Source: Linnemannia schmuckeri
Lineage: Eukaryota > Mortierellomycota > Mortierellomycetes > Mortierellales > Mortierellaceae
Reading direction: 5' to 3'
NCBI GenBank assembly: GCA_029449235.1
Contig: JANATG010000004.1
Coordinates: forward strand, 1,612,001 to 1,676,000
Length of the DNA: 64,000 nucleotides
Position numbers and translations under genes: made by a program. Shown piece by piece: positions 1 through 12,685 of the stretch (positions are counted from its first letter, which is position 1; each line of letters opens with the position of its first letter). Under the pieces are notes generated by a model, which had not been told where the DNA came from, made no database searches, and worked only from the letters and a program-made list of their open reading frames with translations.

Positions 1-553
1 ATGACTTTTTGGTCGGCGTCCTCAACAGCGAGCGACTGCAGGATTAAAGATATGACTAGAAGGGCAGATCGACACGTGGAACGGAATGGGGAAGGTTACG
101 TGTGAGAAACAGTGGTTGTTGTTGACAGGGTTTCTCCCGTGAGTGAGTGGTATTATGGTCCGAGTGCTTGTTGCGTGGCAAGGCCTTCAGGTGTCCCATG
201 CGTGACGGGTAAGTGTGGTTTTACCCTTTGCATCCCGAGGTTGTGGTGTTTGTGCCATTGCTATGTCGTTTTGTTTTTAGCTGTTGATGTCCGATGGGTT
301 GATGTACGATGTGTTGATGTCCGGTAGGTTGATGTCCTGGTTGTCTTGTCCTGACCGAGGCAAAAGGATCGCAATGAGTGAAGCGATGTAAAGAAAGTTT
401 ATTCTCAACTTTCGTTACATCCTTCCTCTGCGATCCCCGCAGAAAAGGTGACGTCTCTGAATTTAGTATGCACAGAATTGGTGGCAATTCAAAAAAAAAT
501 AATGGCTTGGGAGGGAGCGCACGCGTTGGTCGCGCGTTGAGATCGATTGCAAC

Positions 554-589
<36 letters not shown>

Positions 590-794
590 TCGAATCGATC
601 AATACTATCTATCAAACCACCTGAACGACAACTTCCTACCAGAAAAGCCTGATATATTGCTCCTTTATCCAGGATTCTGAAAGAAATGTTATTTAAGCGT
701 CCCATACATTCCCACTCTCTTTAGTCATACCCTTCGACCTTCACTCTCTCCCTATATTGTTCGCAAGAAAGGTAAAAACACGCAATCGTCAAAA
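1..794. other. Intergenic left edge with repeat and A32 tract
   Basis: I see no convincing gene here. The segment holds four imperfect 15-bp direct repeats (283-342) and an uninterrupted run of 32 A (555-586). The last 90 bases before the first ATG are pyrimidine-rich and look like a fungal core promoter and 5' UTR. Short open frames on both strands are low-complexity and overlap each other. Confidence 0.6.
283..342. repeat. 15-bp tandem repeat, four imperfect copies
   Basis: The unit GTTGATGTCCGATGG is repeated at 283, 298, 313 and 328, with two to five substitutions between copies. It is a short minisatellite in non-coding DNA with no evident function. Confidence 0.75.
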
Positions 795-3057
795 ATGTCC
801 GCTATCCTCTATACCTCCACCGATAACCCACGTCTGAATGCTATTTCCTCTTCAAAATCCCATCAAGACACCATGAACGTATGGCTTGACGATCCACAAC
901 GCGCCATTCTTCAGCAGATTAAGAAACATACCATGGGTCCCAATGGGTACGGACGCATCAGAGTTCCGGCGAAATATTATCCTATCGTTGACAATGGTCC
1001 CACCACCATTGCCGGTAAGTCTGTTTTCCTGTAAGTGCTGTTGATGTCTGGGTCCGACAATGTGAACTGCTATTCTTAGCAGCATCATACTGAAGGCTTC
1101 CTACCATTCTGTTTGCTGGTGAAATAGTCGTCAAAAACGCGGTCGCCACGAACAACGCCGCTGCACTCTCCAACGAGCTCCTAAAATTCTTCGACTCAGC
1201 CGCAGGCTATCGTCGTGCAGTTATCTACGGAACCACTGATGGCTTAACAACCGCACTCGTCGAATGCCTCGACTTCCATATCGCTTCGTCCATGTTCATC
1301 CTCCAAGCTCTGATGGCAGTCGGTGAAATCGCCAAAACTCGTGATCTTGACCACGAGTTTGAAGGAATGGTTTCTCAGTTCTTGCTGGATGTGTTTTGTT
1401 CGCCTCCTCCTCTCAGTCCGGGACGCCTCAAGATGATGTTGAACACTGTTTTTTTGGTGGCAATGACGGATGTGGAAACAGCAGTAGCAGTGGCAAGACT
1501 GGCCCGAGTTCCGGATCGCCTTCTCTATCAGACGGCATTAACCTGCCATCCATATTCACCATTTCTTCAACTACCCATGATACGTTTTCCTCCAGTAGTA
1601 ACTCGTCGGCACACATCACTAACGCTGCCATCAACATTTTCCTCAGAAAATCGAAAAACCGACGCAAAAAGAAGACGAACCCAATCGCCGGGGGTGACCC
1701 CAACCTACTTGGTATCGGTGCTTGCAATTCTTTGCCCGACGAAGGACTCTCGCTTTTGGATTTTGCCGACTATCCTAATATCGCTCAAAGTACCTCTCGC
1801 AACAAAGCAGCAGTTCAAGGCAAGCCATTCAATATCATGGATGCCGACAACGACATCATTTTCACCGATTTCATCGATCTCATCGACCTCAACGACTTCC
1901 AGCCCACACCTACAACACCTCTAACCATCCATCACCAGCATGATCCTACGTTGGCATCCCGCAGTACCAAAACAAAAGGACATCTCAATATTCCTCTCCC
2001 GCTACCCATCATCGATACCGTCAACCACCACCATCTCTACAGGCAGCGGTTCACTGCGCCTCAGGAGACCTACAACCGCACTATCCAGTCTCACCACCAC
2101 CAAGAAGTCCTGGATAAAACCTTGGCCTACAAAAGCGCCTTCCAAATCTTCCTCGCCATCGAAGCTTTTGAGCTGGAACCCATTCTTCTCACTCACCTCT
2201 TTGATACCAGCAATCACCACCACGACCTCCTGCTCGACGAAACCAACTTTAACTATGGGTCTTTGCTCTTGATTCAGTTGATTGAGCAAGGCTACATTGA
2301 AGAAGCTGGCTCTTTGGCACTTCGACTCCCTATCAATCGCGGCACTAGTATCGACACAAATCTGGTGGCCATTCTTGTTGAGAAGAACAAACTGGATATG
2401 ATTCACGAACTGATCGGTGATAACAAGGACCTCTGCCGCTCGGTTCTACACTTGATCGATCGACAGCTGACCGTTCAAATCTGGAACTGGATCGAATACG
2501 GGCTTGTTGAATTGGATCAATTGGACCACTTCCATGCCATCCAATGCATGAGGGAAGGTCCACTTGCGAAACCTTCACATGCAACCCTGGGGACCATCAA
2601 AGACCCCTTGAGCGATGTCTACTCGGCTGCGACTTCGATGAAACTCATCGGGTTGGTCGAAACCGCTGCGATCCTTAGCAGGAAGTTTGAACTTAACAAG
2701 ACGATGAAGACCCTTCAGAGTCTCAAATTTGTAACAGACCTGTGCATCGTGATCTCTCTCCTCCAACAGCAAGATCAACAACCAATCTCTTCAAAAACCT
2801 CAGTTCCCTGTCCACTTGAACCAATCCCAACTATGATCGATGATCAGCCTCCTTCTCTCTCAGAATACCAGCTCAGCCGCTCCTGGAAATTTTTTCCAAC
2901 TGTCATATTGATCCTCAAGAACAATGTGGTTCTGCAGCGATTGGTGATTTGGTACGGGGTCAAGTCTCTGCGCGATTCAAGTACTGCAAGCTTCTTGGCA
3001 TCCAAGCTAGGACAGCGAGCATACCTTAAGCGATGCCTTGAACAAGTGCAAGTATAG
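795..3057 (+). CDS. Unrecognised helical-repeat protein (tentatively Mut-7/EXD3 N-terminal-like)
   Basis: The start is the ATG at 795 in an AAAATG context. A clear intron runs 1015-1127 (GTAAGT donor, GAAATAG acceptor). Exon 2 then reads in frame 2 through helical sequence with several hydrophobic Leu/Ala stretches. The long downstream open frame that ends at the TAG at 3055-3057 lies in frame 1, so another intron or a frameshift must fall between about 1370 and 1850. One candidate, 1370-1416 (47 nt), restores frame but lacks a good branch site. The C-terminal part has alternating amphipathic helices and no catalytic motif. Helix spacing loosely recalls the N-terminal part of Mut-7-type exonucleases, but no exonuclease domain follows. 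The product is otherwise unidentified. Confidence 0.5.
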
Positions 3058-3286
3058 TAACTCACTTAAAGACAGATCTCCTCTAAGACCACTGACTATT
3101 TGGCTGAAAAACGAGCAAATGTGTTTAATATACAAAAAGTCAAAAAAGCAGAACGAAAAAAAAAAAAACAAGGGCTAAAATCTAAAAAGCGACTAGTAAA
3201 AGGAAAAAGAGTAAAAGCACAACTACAGCTGGTGGTACGCAAAAAGAAGCAAAATAATAAAAATAAAATTACGCGAATCAAACCCC

Positions 3287-6200
3287 TTACTGGTCTCCAG
3301 TAAGGATCTCCTCGTCCTCGTCCATCAAACGGACAATCTTGATGTAGTTACCAAACCCAATCACAATATCTTTCAACTCGGGTCCTTTGGTCGAGTCCAT
3401 AGAATCCCAAGTCTCCACTTCGGCCTCACGCGAAGAAGGTCCTCGCAAAATCGCGTGGATAAGCCTCGTCTCCACAAACGGCAACAACATCGACTCTGAA
3501 TCCTCATCATCCGCAAGCCCTCCAGTTCTGAAGCCACCCCAGCTGTCATCGCCCCCGCCAACGCCTGACACTGTCGGATACAGCGACTGGCCGTATTCTG
3601 GTTGCTGACCTGAGGGCGACAGGCGCGCGAGTCCAGTCGTGAACACATATCCTTGCTGGGCACCCTGGTTTGTGAATGATCCTGGCCGACGTTGAATCTT
3701 GGGGCGAATCTGACCACTATTGCCATCCTGCTGACCATACTCTATGTCTGAAGCCGAGTGCGGCCCGTGCTGCTGATTAAGCACAACCTGTGTGGCGATC
3801 CCGGACCCATTGGAGGCGACGGTGATGGTTCCCGGTGTGGCTGCGTTGAACACATCTGTAGCCATTGACGGCCTCCGAGTCACGTCAAAATGGGACCGAG
3901 CTGGGAGCGATGGGCGTCTCTGGAGAGGAGGCTGCAGATTGATGGCTCGGATCGTCAAGTCCAGACCCCACACGCCGGGAGTTTTAAAGATGCACTGATA
4001 AAGGTCTGCCTCCCAAAGCTCCCATCCTCGCTTTGTCGGGTGACTGCCGGCTGTTGCTTGTCTGTCCTGTACAGCCGCCGTTGGGGACAATGCATGGCCC
4101 TCGCTCTTCCTCCTACTCCTAATCATGTTGCCGACGGGTCCTGACGTCTCCGCTACCGAAACGTGAGATTGCTTGGGAGGTGTGTTGAGTTGAGTTGTAT
4201 GGGTCGTAGTGGATTCCGTCCGGCGAACGCCATAAAGACGCGAGTTGCTGACCGTCATGCTGCGGCCTCCCCGCTGCTTCATGAAACCCACCAGCCTTGG
4301 CGCAGGCAATGATGAACTGAGCATGCCCAAGATGTCCAGATTTCCTGGGGCGCCGCCTTGATTGTTTTTCCAATCCCGAGAGCCATTAGATCGTGTCCGA
4401 TCCTGAACCTGACCGTACTTGGCTCCATCGTAGCCTGCAAAGTACTCGTGGCCACTCTGAGTTGGATGACCAAGTGGAGTTGGTTGACCCAGTGGAGTCG
4501 GCAAGGCCATCAGGCCCTCCCATTCTACCATCCACACCATAACAGCTTCATCCACCCCACTCGAAAGCACCAACCAAACCCGAGGAGCAGGCTCTCCCGT
4601 CAGCCCATCCTCAAGTTCCAAGGCATGGAAGCAGATCTTTGTGATGACGCCTTGGTGAGACGGCTGGTGATTGTCGGGCTCCCCTTGAGAAGATCTCCTA
4701 TCAAGGTGCTTGAACGGCCCGTTGAGAGCCGATGCCCCCGATACCGTCGATCCGCGAGAGAGTGTCCAGACGAGGTTTCCGTGCTCTAGATCCCAAATCT
4801 TGATAGCACCAGTAGAGTATCCCACGGCCACCATAGGTACCTCGGCATCGAGTGACAATACTGACACACTACCTCCAGCCGTCTGACCAGCATGACCCCA
4901 CAGCATGGACCAAGTATCAAGCAAGCTATTCAGCTGGCGGGATATGCTCCAACACTGGATTCCTCCATCTTTTCCTGCCGCGATCATGTATGTCCTTTGG
5001 ATCAAACCAAGATCCTGTCTCGTCTTGGGGTCGAGCTCCACGACAGCCAGTTCCGCAATACCGCCTCGATGCTTTGTTTCAGCCACACACTGCCCTTCAC
5101 CGTTGACGGGGTTCCACTGCCAGATTTGACCGTCGCGATAGCCAGCCATCAACGTTAGCTCCTCGCCTAAGAAAGATCCTGCTTCCGGCCGCGAAATAGG
5201 CTCCCAAAAGTAAAGACTACAGACTCTCAGCTTGGCTTGGTCGGTAGTTGTGCTGAGGTCTCGCACCATACCATGCATTGATCTCAAGGAGGGCACTCGA
5301 TCCATTCTCTGCTCGCCGTACCTATGAGCGACCTGATTAACGTTCCAAACATGAATAGCGCCATCTGCGTAACCGCCCGCTGCAAAGGTGCCAGAGGAGT
5401 CCAGCTTTAGGCATTTGAGGGATCCAACTTTGGATCGTGGGTTCTTGGCTGATGGGGTAAAGGCAGCGGTCACTCGCACGGAGGGCAGGTTTTTGTTGGA
5501 TGGCGACGTCTTCAAGCAAGCTCCCTCCTCGAGTTTCGCAAGCGGCGTCTCTTGTCCGTGTCCTGCAGCCCCATTCCATAAAAGAACAGATCCATCCATG
5601 CTGGAGGTCAAGATGAGCCCCTGATCTGATGAAACATCCATCTGGTCAATATCAGTCTTGTGGCCTCGGTGGTACAACGTTTCTACTGATCCTGGGAGAG
5701 GTGAACATGCTCCTGGATCCTGTCCGAGCTCTTTTGCTTCCTGCGCTAAAAGCTCCTCCATCATGAGTTTCCGCTTTGACTGATAATCTCCCGGCAGCAC
5801 AATAAATGGGAAACTCCATTGCAGATCGACCAGCAGCTTGCGCTGTGGACTTAGAAGGTACGAGAGCAACAGAAGGATGGATGCAGCCAAAATGATCGAC
5901 GGAATGACAAAGACGCGAATAAGCCAATACGCAAACAGGCAGACGAATACCAAGGTCTCCCAAAGGAACTTGAAATGTCGACGTGGATCTAGTTGGCTTG
6001 TGTGCATTTGGGAGGTCTTTGAGCCTGGTTTTGATCCGGCTTGTGGCTCCTCGGACGCATCCTGTTGGCTGTCGCAGTTGTCGAGCTCAAAGACGTCTAT
6101 CTTGGTGTCGCACGGGATGTGGTGTGTTCCATTCAGTGGCCTCCACAATGTCAACACTGCAGGCGACTCGATCTCCAAATATCCTCCTTGTCGCTCTGGA

Positions 6201-8899
6201 TCGATCATGGCCCAAAACTCTGATGAGACCTCGGAAGGTATGATGCGCCAGTATGACTCTGTAACTGTCATTGTTGGTGTCGACTGATTGGTGGTTCCGT
6301 AAATGTATCCAAGGTACGCCATCACTCCCACCATCTAAGCAATTCCGGATAATATGGGTTAGATACATAAGCCAACTGCGCATGGTGGAAGCAGTAATTG
6401 CTAATTCGATTTGCCAAAACTTACAATGATGGACGTGAAAATACGTCCTTTCCGGTTTTTGTTTCCAGGCTTATCGTGAGCTCGCGAGTCCTCGTCACTA
6501 TGAAGCGATCCAGTGCTATCTTTTCTGCGGTGTTTGCTGTCGTTTCCTTCGTGCATGGATGTCCCGTTTGTCGCATGGATTCCACCAAAGCGTGTTGCCA
6601 TTTCATTGTCGCCAGGGAAGAGACCTGACTTGGTGGCAGAGTGGCGGGAGCCAAAGGGATAACGCGAGTATGGAGCAGCAGACCGTCCCAGATCCGACAG
6701 CTCCAAACGACGAATATCGATCGAAATGACGGTAATGAAAAAAGTCATTTGAAGGAGATAGTCCATAATGACAGCGGCAATGGCGAACGTACAGAACTCT
6801 TGTACTGCAGGGATTGTTGTCATAGCGCCAATGATCAATAGGCAGAGCTCGGCAAAAAGGGTCAATGTGATAGAGACTCCGACTGTACCCAATCCACGTC
6901 CTACACGCTCTTTGACTGGCAAGTCCATCGATGTTTCCACGACAGCATGGACCAAAATGTTGATGTTTTCGACGCCAACAACAATAATCATAAATGGCAA
7001 GATCTCCCTAATAGAACGTAAACAAGTAAAAGTGAGTTACCTGCACAATTTTCAGTAAATATTCCATTAGTCATACAGAATTCAAAGCCTATGGGTGCGT
7101 CCTTACCATGGCATCAGGGTCAAAGTTACTCCAAACACTGAACAAAGACCGATCGACATGAGGAGGGAAACAAAGACGGTAGCGACAGCGGCAATACCGA
7201 GACCATACTTGGACTTGACCAAATCCACACGACCGACAGAAAGAGAGATGTAGAGGAACATCACAAAGTAGGCCATGCCCAGCAGCCAGTATTCGGCCGA
7301 AATGTTGGTACGAGGCTGGGCATGTTCCTGAGGTAGAGTTTGATGGGGATAGATGAAGGGTAGGGATTGTAAGTTGAGTGCACAGAAACAATTGCCTTCT
7401 CGAAAGGAGACTTGACCCACCTCCATGAACCTTAAAAAAGCAGGGCAAATAGCAACACAAACAACAAATAATAAAACAGCAACAAGAACGAACGAATAAC
7501 AACAACAAAACGATCGGTTGTAGTGCATGGCTGGCAAGCATACCTCAGAGACAAGTCGGCGCGATCCGCTCTGACCGGTTTCTTGTATTGGGAGAGCTCT
7601 GACAAAAAATTGAGAGAGTAGATCGGGAATAGAATCCCCGCTTGATGGTACATCCGTGATATCAATGTCGGCATCCTGTTCTTCCTGTTCTTCTGTCCCT
7701 TCTTCTGCTGAAAGGAGGCTGTTGTCTTTCTCGGATGTAGCTGGAATGTGATGGAGTAGGCGGGCTTGAGCTTTCTTGGCCCGTTCCGCTTGGAGTTCGA
7801 TTTGGAGTTGCTTGAAGATGAGGCGCCAGATTTGACGGACGTCCAATGGGTCATGGTGTGTCCTGCCTGTGCCTGTCTTGTCCGTTGTCGAAAAGTCATC
7901 ATAGTGTCCAGTAGGTGCTTGTACGTTCAAGTCTCCTCGCAGGAAAAATGTAATGACCAAGGAGAGCGACCGATGGTCCGGTGACAGACCCCTGTCAAGA
8001 GACAATCCTCCGAATAGCGAGTTCAAGGACAACTTATGCCGATACTGTTCCAGGGTACCGTCAAGATCAATGTCGGAGCCTACATGGGCAGGATCGCCGT
8101 CCTGGTAAATCAATGGAGAATGGACAAGACACCTCCGTCCAGAGTATTGCGACTGCTCGGCAGTAGAATCCACGTCTTCTGATCGACTTGAAGATGCTGC
8201 TGGGTCCAATAGACAGATATCTCTCAAAGTAACAAGTCGAGGTGGGGATGTTGAGTGATGACGGCTAGATTTGTCGCCCTCCTGGGGTGGGTATTGAACG
8301 GCGATGTTCTGTATGCGCTCCTGGATCTTTGAAGTAAAGGCAAAAAGGTCTGCCTCGGACCAAGGCGTGCTTTCTGGGCCTTGTCCTGCAGAGCTGTTGT
8401 TGTTTAAGTCTAAGGCCCCATTTGTATAGTGTTGAAAGAGATGAAGATCGGTCGCGTTGACGATGACTGGGGCGAGGTAGTGGAGGGGATCAGGAGAAGG
8501 GAGACTTCTGCTGAAGGCTCTGGGGTCCTGACTCCATGTAGGGGCGAGGACTGACTTTGCCCAAAAGGTGTCGAGGTTAGCCTCTTGGTGGCGAGCAGTG
8601 AAACTGTCCGATAAAGTGATGTCGTGCTCAGTGGTGGCGGCTATTGCAGATCGGTGGCGCGCATATGCGGACGAGTTGTAGGAGGTGACGATTCCTGGGT
8701 AAGCGATCATGCCGACAAAGACGATGACGAGGACCATGACAGTGGCCTGGTTGGAGGCACAGACTCTGCCATGGTGATAGAAGGCATGGGCAAGCAGGTC
8801 GTTGTATTTGCGCAAGGTGGGGTTCGAGTGGAGGGAGAATGTCACTGCGACGAAGGAGGCCAGGGAGGCGACGCCCGGGATGCGAGACAGTGCCGACAT
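3287..8899 (-). CDS. SCAP: SREBP cleavage-activating protein (SCAP homologue)
   Basis: This ER membrane sterol sensor binds SREBP and escorts it to the Golgi when sterol is low. Exons on the minus strand are 8899-7544, 7327-7107, 7007-6425 and 6334-3287, giving 1,735 aa. The ATG at 8899 follows a C/T-rich leader. A first membrane segment lies near residue 50 and is followed by a luminal loop of almost 400 residues. The sterol-sensing domain comes next: FLYISLSVGRVDLVKSKYG closely resembles the SCAP signature, and EILPFMIIVVGVEN spans an exon junction. One more membrane pair precedes at least six WD40 repeats, for example DGSVLLWNG, DGAIHVWN and TGAIKIWDLE. It is longer than human SCAP (about 1,280 aa) because of the luminal loop and a Ser/Gln-rich insert between WD repeats. 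No SREBP gene is visible in the window. Confidence 0.9.
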
Positions 8900-9814
8900 C
8901 GTGGGGGGTGCCCAGCAGTGTGAAGTTTTGAGAGAGTTGTGGGTGTGTGAAGGTGGAAGAGTAGAGAGCGGGGAGTGGTGGTAGTGGTGAGGAGGAGGGT
9001 TCCTGGGAGGTGGGGAGAGAGGACGGGAGCGAACCGGTGGGTAGGGAGAAATGAAGGGTGATGGAGGGAGGACGGCTAGACGAGCATAGCTTGGAGAAAT
9101 GGAGCTGAAAAGAGAAGAGGAGAGTATGGAAAGAGAAAAGAAAAGCGGTGGGACGTTTGTAAACAATGAAAATGAGAGTAAAAAAGAGAAAAATGAAAGC
9201 GAAAGGAAGGAAGGAGCCAGAAATGGTTGGGTGTGTACCAGGTGCAAGGTACTCGGTGGGAAAGCAGTGAACTAGGAAGACGCCCAGCGAGTGATATCTG
9301 ATAGTTTCGATGGGGACCGGAGGTGAAAGCCGACCTGGACGATGGAACAGGGAGAGGAAGTATATTAACGATTATTTGTGAAATGATAACGAATGCTTTC
9401 AAGAATCTTCTGTCAAATCAGACACGAGCAGGCTGTAGTTGGTGCAGTTCTTCGTCGCGAACTAGTACAAACATGTTACATACATTTCTGTACACATACG
9501 CACAAACATATCCACTTCGACAACAAAAACAGCCACAAACAAAAAAATATAACGTCGTCAATGCAGACAATGAGCTTGTCAACACGGGCAAAAGGAGAAT
9601 AGCCTTGAAGGCAAAAAAAACACACCTCACCGAAAACCCATGCGGGTGCATTTCTTGCAACCGAAAACATCAAGAAGCACATAGCTCGAAAGAAGGAAGC
9701 ATGGTCTGTGCAATCCAAACGGTATCTGCTGTTTTATGTCCTTTTTTTTATTATTTTTGTTGGTCAGTGTTTGCACTCTGTCTCATTTCTTTTGTGGCCG
9801 AACAATCTTCCTAT
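8900..9814. other. Intergenic: SCAP leader and DUS3 3' flank
   Basis: Bases 8900-9250 are strongly purine-rich on the plus strand, so pyrimidine-rich on the SCAP strand, as expected for a promoter and 5' UTR. The open frame across it encodes only Ser/Pro/Leu low complexity and is not taken as coding. From 9300 to 9814 I see nothing beyond AT-rich 3' flanking sequence of DUS3. Confidence 0.55.
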
Positions 9815-12393
9815 TTAACCCTCGACAGTGGTTGAGTTGGCCTTATGCTTGGGATCAAAGCGGAAGGCCTCGGGGGCTGGTCCCAGAATCATGTCACTCA
9901 GCTTGATCCAGTCGCTCACATCGGGCGACGCCATCAATGTCTCCAAATCATTGCGTCCGACAAATGCTGGGGGACGGTCGTTGATCTTCTGAGGCAACAC
10001 CTCCAACAATCCGACAGGAACATAGCGGTGCAAGAAGCCTAGTCGACGGAAGAGAATGCAGCGCGATTGTTAGATATAGCGATCTATGCTTACATTTCAT
10101 CAAGAAACCGAGCAACGCGACAAATGAAACGGGCTCAACTTACTCTGCCACTCCAACAAGAAACGTCTTGTTTGGTTGACTCCCTGAGTGTCAGAGCCCC
10201 AGTGCTCAAGCCCAAAATCGCAGAAGCGCTTCATCATATCAAAGCGCTCGCCTGATGAAATATCCCAGTCGCGGTTTGATTTGATCTCCTCAAAAATCCA
10301 AGGCTTCATCAAAGCACCACGCGCAATCATGCATCCATCGACCTTGTGCTCGTTCAAGTGGCGGTAGTAGTCTGATGGTCCAAGGATATCTCCATTACCA
10401 AAGAGGGGCATGTAGTCATCGTTTCCTGGAATACCACGATCGGTCTGGGCGCATTGGCTGATGTAGTCCCAGTCTGCAAGCTTAGTGTAGCGCTGTTGAC
10501 GCGATCGTCCGTGAAGGGTTCCGAGAGCAGCACCGAGGTTGTGGAACTGAGGGGTCAAATTGACTCCGATTGGTTTCTTGTCGTTAATAGCCATTCTAAA
10601 CTTGACTGTGACAGGGACATCCAAAACCGACTTCATTCCTGTAACCATCCTTCTTATTTTACCAGGAGAACCTAACAGCCCACTTCCAGCGCCCTATCGA
10701 TCATAGCGATATGTGTTGAAATTTAGCACATGCGATAAATATAGCTTACATCAACCAATGTACAAAGTTTGACAAGAAGCACTTACAGCGTTGAAGACAA
10801 GATCGATGGGGCAGCCCATGTTGAGATCGACAAAGTCAACCTCGGCTACTTGGTTAATCATGTCGCAGGCTCTAACAACAACATCAATCTTGTTGCCAGT
10901 CAACTGCACTCCGAAAATGTCTTCACTCTTATGGCGTCTCAGGAGTGCCAATTCTGCCTTCTGGCCTTGGACCAAGTTGCTAGCCATTGCCATCTCTCCG
11001 CAGGTAATGTCAACTCCGTATTCCTTGCAGATACGGCGGAATGGAAGGTTTCCAACAGTCGTCAAGGGGGCCAAATAGGTCTTACCGCGGAAGTCGATCT
11101 TCTTCTTTTCTGCTGGGCGCATCTTGACATCAGGTGTATCTGGGTGGCTGACTTCCTCCTGAACGATGGTTGCCTTTGGCATCTTGACCTCCCTGTTCTC
11201 CAACTGGGAGAGATCCTTCTCAGCAGGAATCTCTGTAGTGGACTCGGCAGCAGGAGTGCCTTCTGTTGTGGTGTCTGTAGATTCGGTCTTCTTGGTCTGT
11301 TCCTTGGCTTGCTCCTTGGACGCCTCAGCCATCTCATCAGCCATCTTCTTCAGGTATGCCTCCGATCGCGAGAAATCAAACTAACATGAAGGTGCAGTAG
11401 AAATGTTAACAGGTGTGATTTCATATAGACTTCGTCCGAATAACATTAAAAGTTATGATCCAAAGTGTGTACCTTGAAGGATCGAAGGTTTAAGGTCAAG
11501 TCGTGGGAAAAGACGTTCATGGTGTTGTTTTCAGCCGCAGCCATCTTTGCTTCGTCCTTGATGAGCTTGCCATCAGCATCCAAATGAGCGCCCAAATATC
11601 TGCACTTGTATCCGTAGTGACACCTAGTGTAGATCATGCCATTGTTGGAACGATCAGTACCGAGTTTGCTTCAAGTATGAAATGCATCGTCGTGTCTATT
11701 ATGAGCAGTACACTTACTCGCCAGTATTTTCAAAGTTCACGCAGCGGTCGCCAATGTCCTTGCCCTTGGCATCCAGATACTTCTTGATGTCATGGTTAAA
11801 CCTGCAGCTATTAGCGAGAGCGCGGAGTAAATTGGTTGTTAGCAAAGTACATCTATCACATCCTGATGAGTCTGATCGTGAAACATCGAGGCTTTTGTTG
11901 ATTTCTGATCCATACCTGTCACCCTTGTCGCACTCAACACCTTTAGCGACCTTGAAGCAGAGCTGAATCTCGTCTTCGATGCGACGCGTCACAACACGAT
12001 CCTGGTTCTGACCACCACCGCGCTTCTTCCTGTTGTTCTTGACATGTTTCTAATGACAAGAAGTTTCCGAGTCAGTTTTGTCCTTGTAGATATGATCCTG
12101 TATGTGCTAAGGCTGACAACTGTATGACTTACATCTTTGCGGTCGCGCTTGTTGTTTTCGTTGACTTCAGAGGCGTTGCTGTCAGCCTCAGTGCGTCCTT
12201 GATCGCCCTCTGCCTCGATAGCCTCGCTCAGGTGGGCAATGGACTCTTCCTTGGCAGCTGGCTTGGGGAGAAGGTATTCGGGCTTAATGGGCGAGATTCC
12301 CTTTTGGTAGGTTGAAGTAGGAGCTGAAGATTCAGCGGCAACAGCTGATTCGACTGCAGTGGTTGCAGTTGGCGGTGGAATCTCGGCTGACAT
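9815..12393 (-). CDS. DUS3: tRNA-dihydrouridine(47) synthase, Dus3 type
   Basis: This FMN enzyme reduces uridine 47 in the variable loop of cytosolic tRNAs. Seven minus-strand exons are 12393-12133, 12049-11916, 11801-11718, 11668-11473, 11380-10787, 10693-10144 and 10038-9815, giving 680 aa. A disordered acidic N-terminus is followed by two CCCH zinc-finger segments: CFKVAKGVECDKGDR-FNHD, and CHYGYKCRYLGAH. The TIM-barrel catalytic domain then begins at KIDFRGKTYLAPLTTVGNLP. NMGCPIDL carries the expected catalytic cysteine, and FGNGDIL and MIARGALMKPWIF are FMN/phosphate-site motifs. FLHRYVPVGLLE is typical of Dus3. All junctions keep frame. Confidence 0.95.
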
Positions 12394-12685
12394 GGCGTCT
12401 CTCTTTCGATGTCGTTGAGAAGAGTGGAAAAAAAAGTGAAAACGAAGCCAACAAAAAAAAAGAAAAAATGTTTACGGCGAGAGTGTGAGAATCATCGGCA
12501 GTCACAGAGGCAGGGTTCGATCCGCGTGCTGCACACTCCTTTCCAAATTCGTTAATTTAAAACTTTGCTCTCCACCCCACTCTTTCTTTTCATACTCTCC
12601 CTTCTTTTGCTTCTTTGTCTCTTCATTCGCTCCAACTACCCTTCTTCCCTCTTCACCACTTCCCCCTCATTACCCTCACATAACA

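Noticed and set aside
221..705. Open frames on both strands with GHQ repeats and poly-Phe/poly-Lys
   Set aside because: They are translations of the 15-bp minisatellite and of the A32 tract, overlap each other and have no promoter or splice context.
7328..7543. Reading SCAP straight through this segment as coding
   Set aside because: It has a GTATGC donor and CTACCTCAG acceptor, encodes a Cys/Phe/Val run unlike SCAP, and removal joins RRLVSE to EHAQPRTNISAEYW in frame.
8900..9247. N-terminal extension of SCAP by about 116 residues
   Set aside because: It does not gain a better start, is pure Ser/Pro/Leu/Phe low complexity and corresponds to the pyrimidine-rich leader. The ATG at 8899 fits the family.
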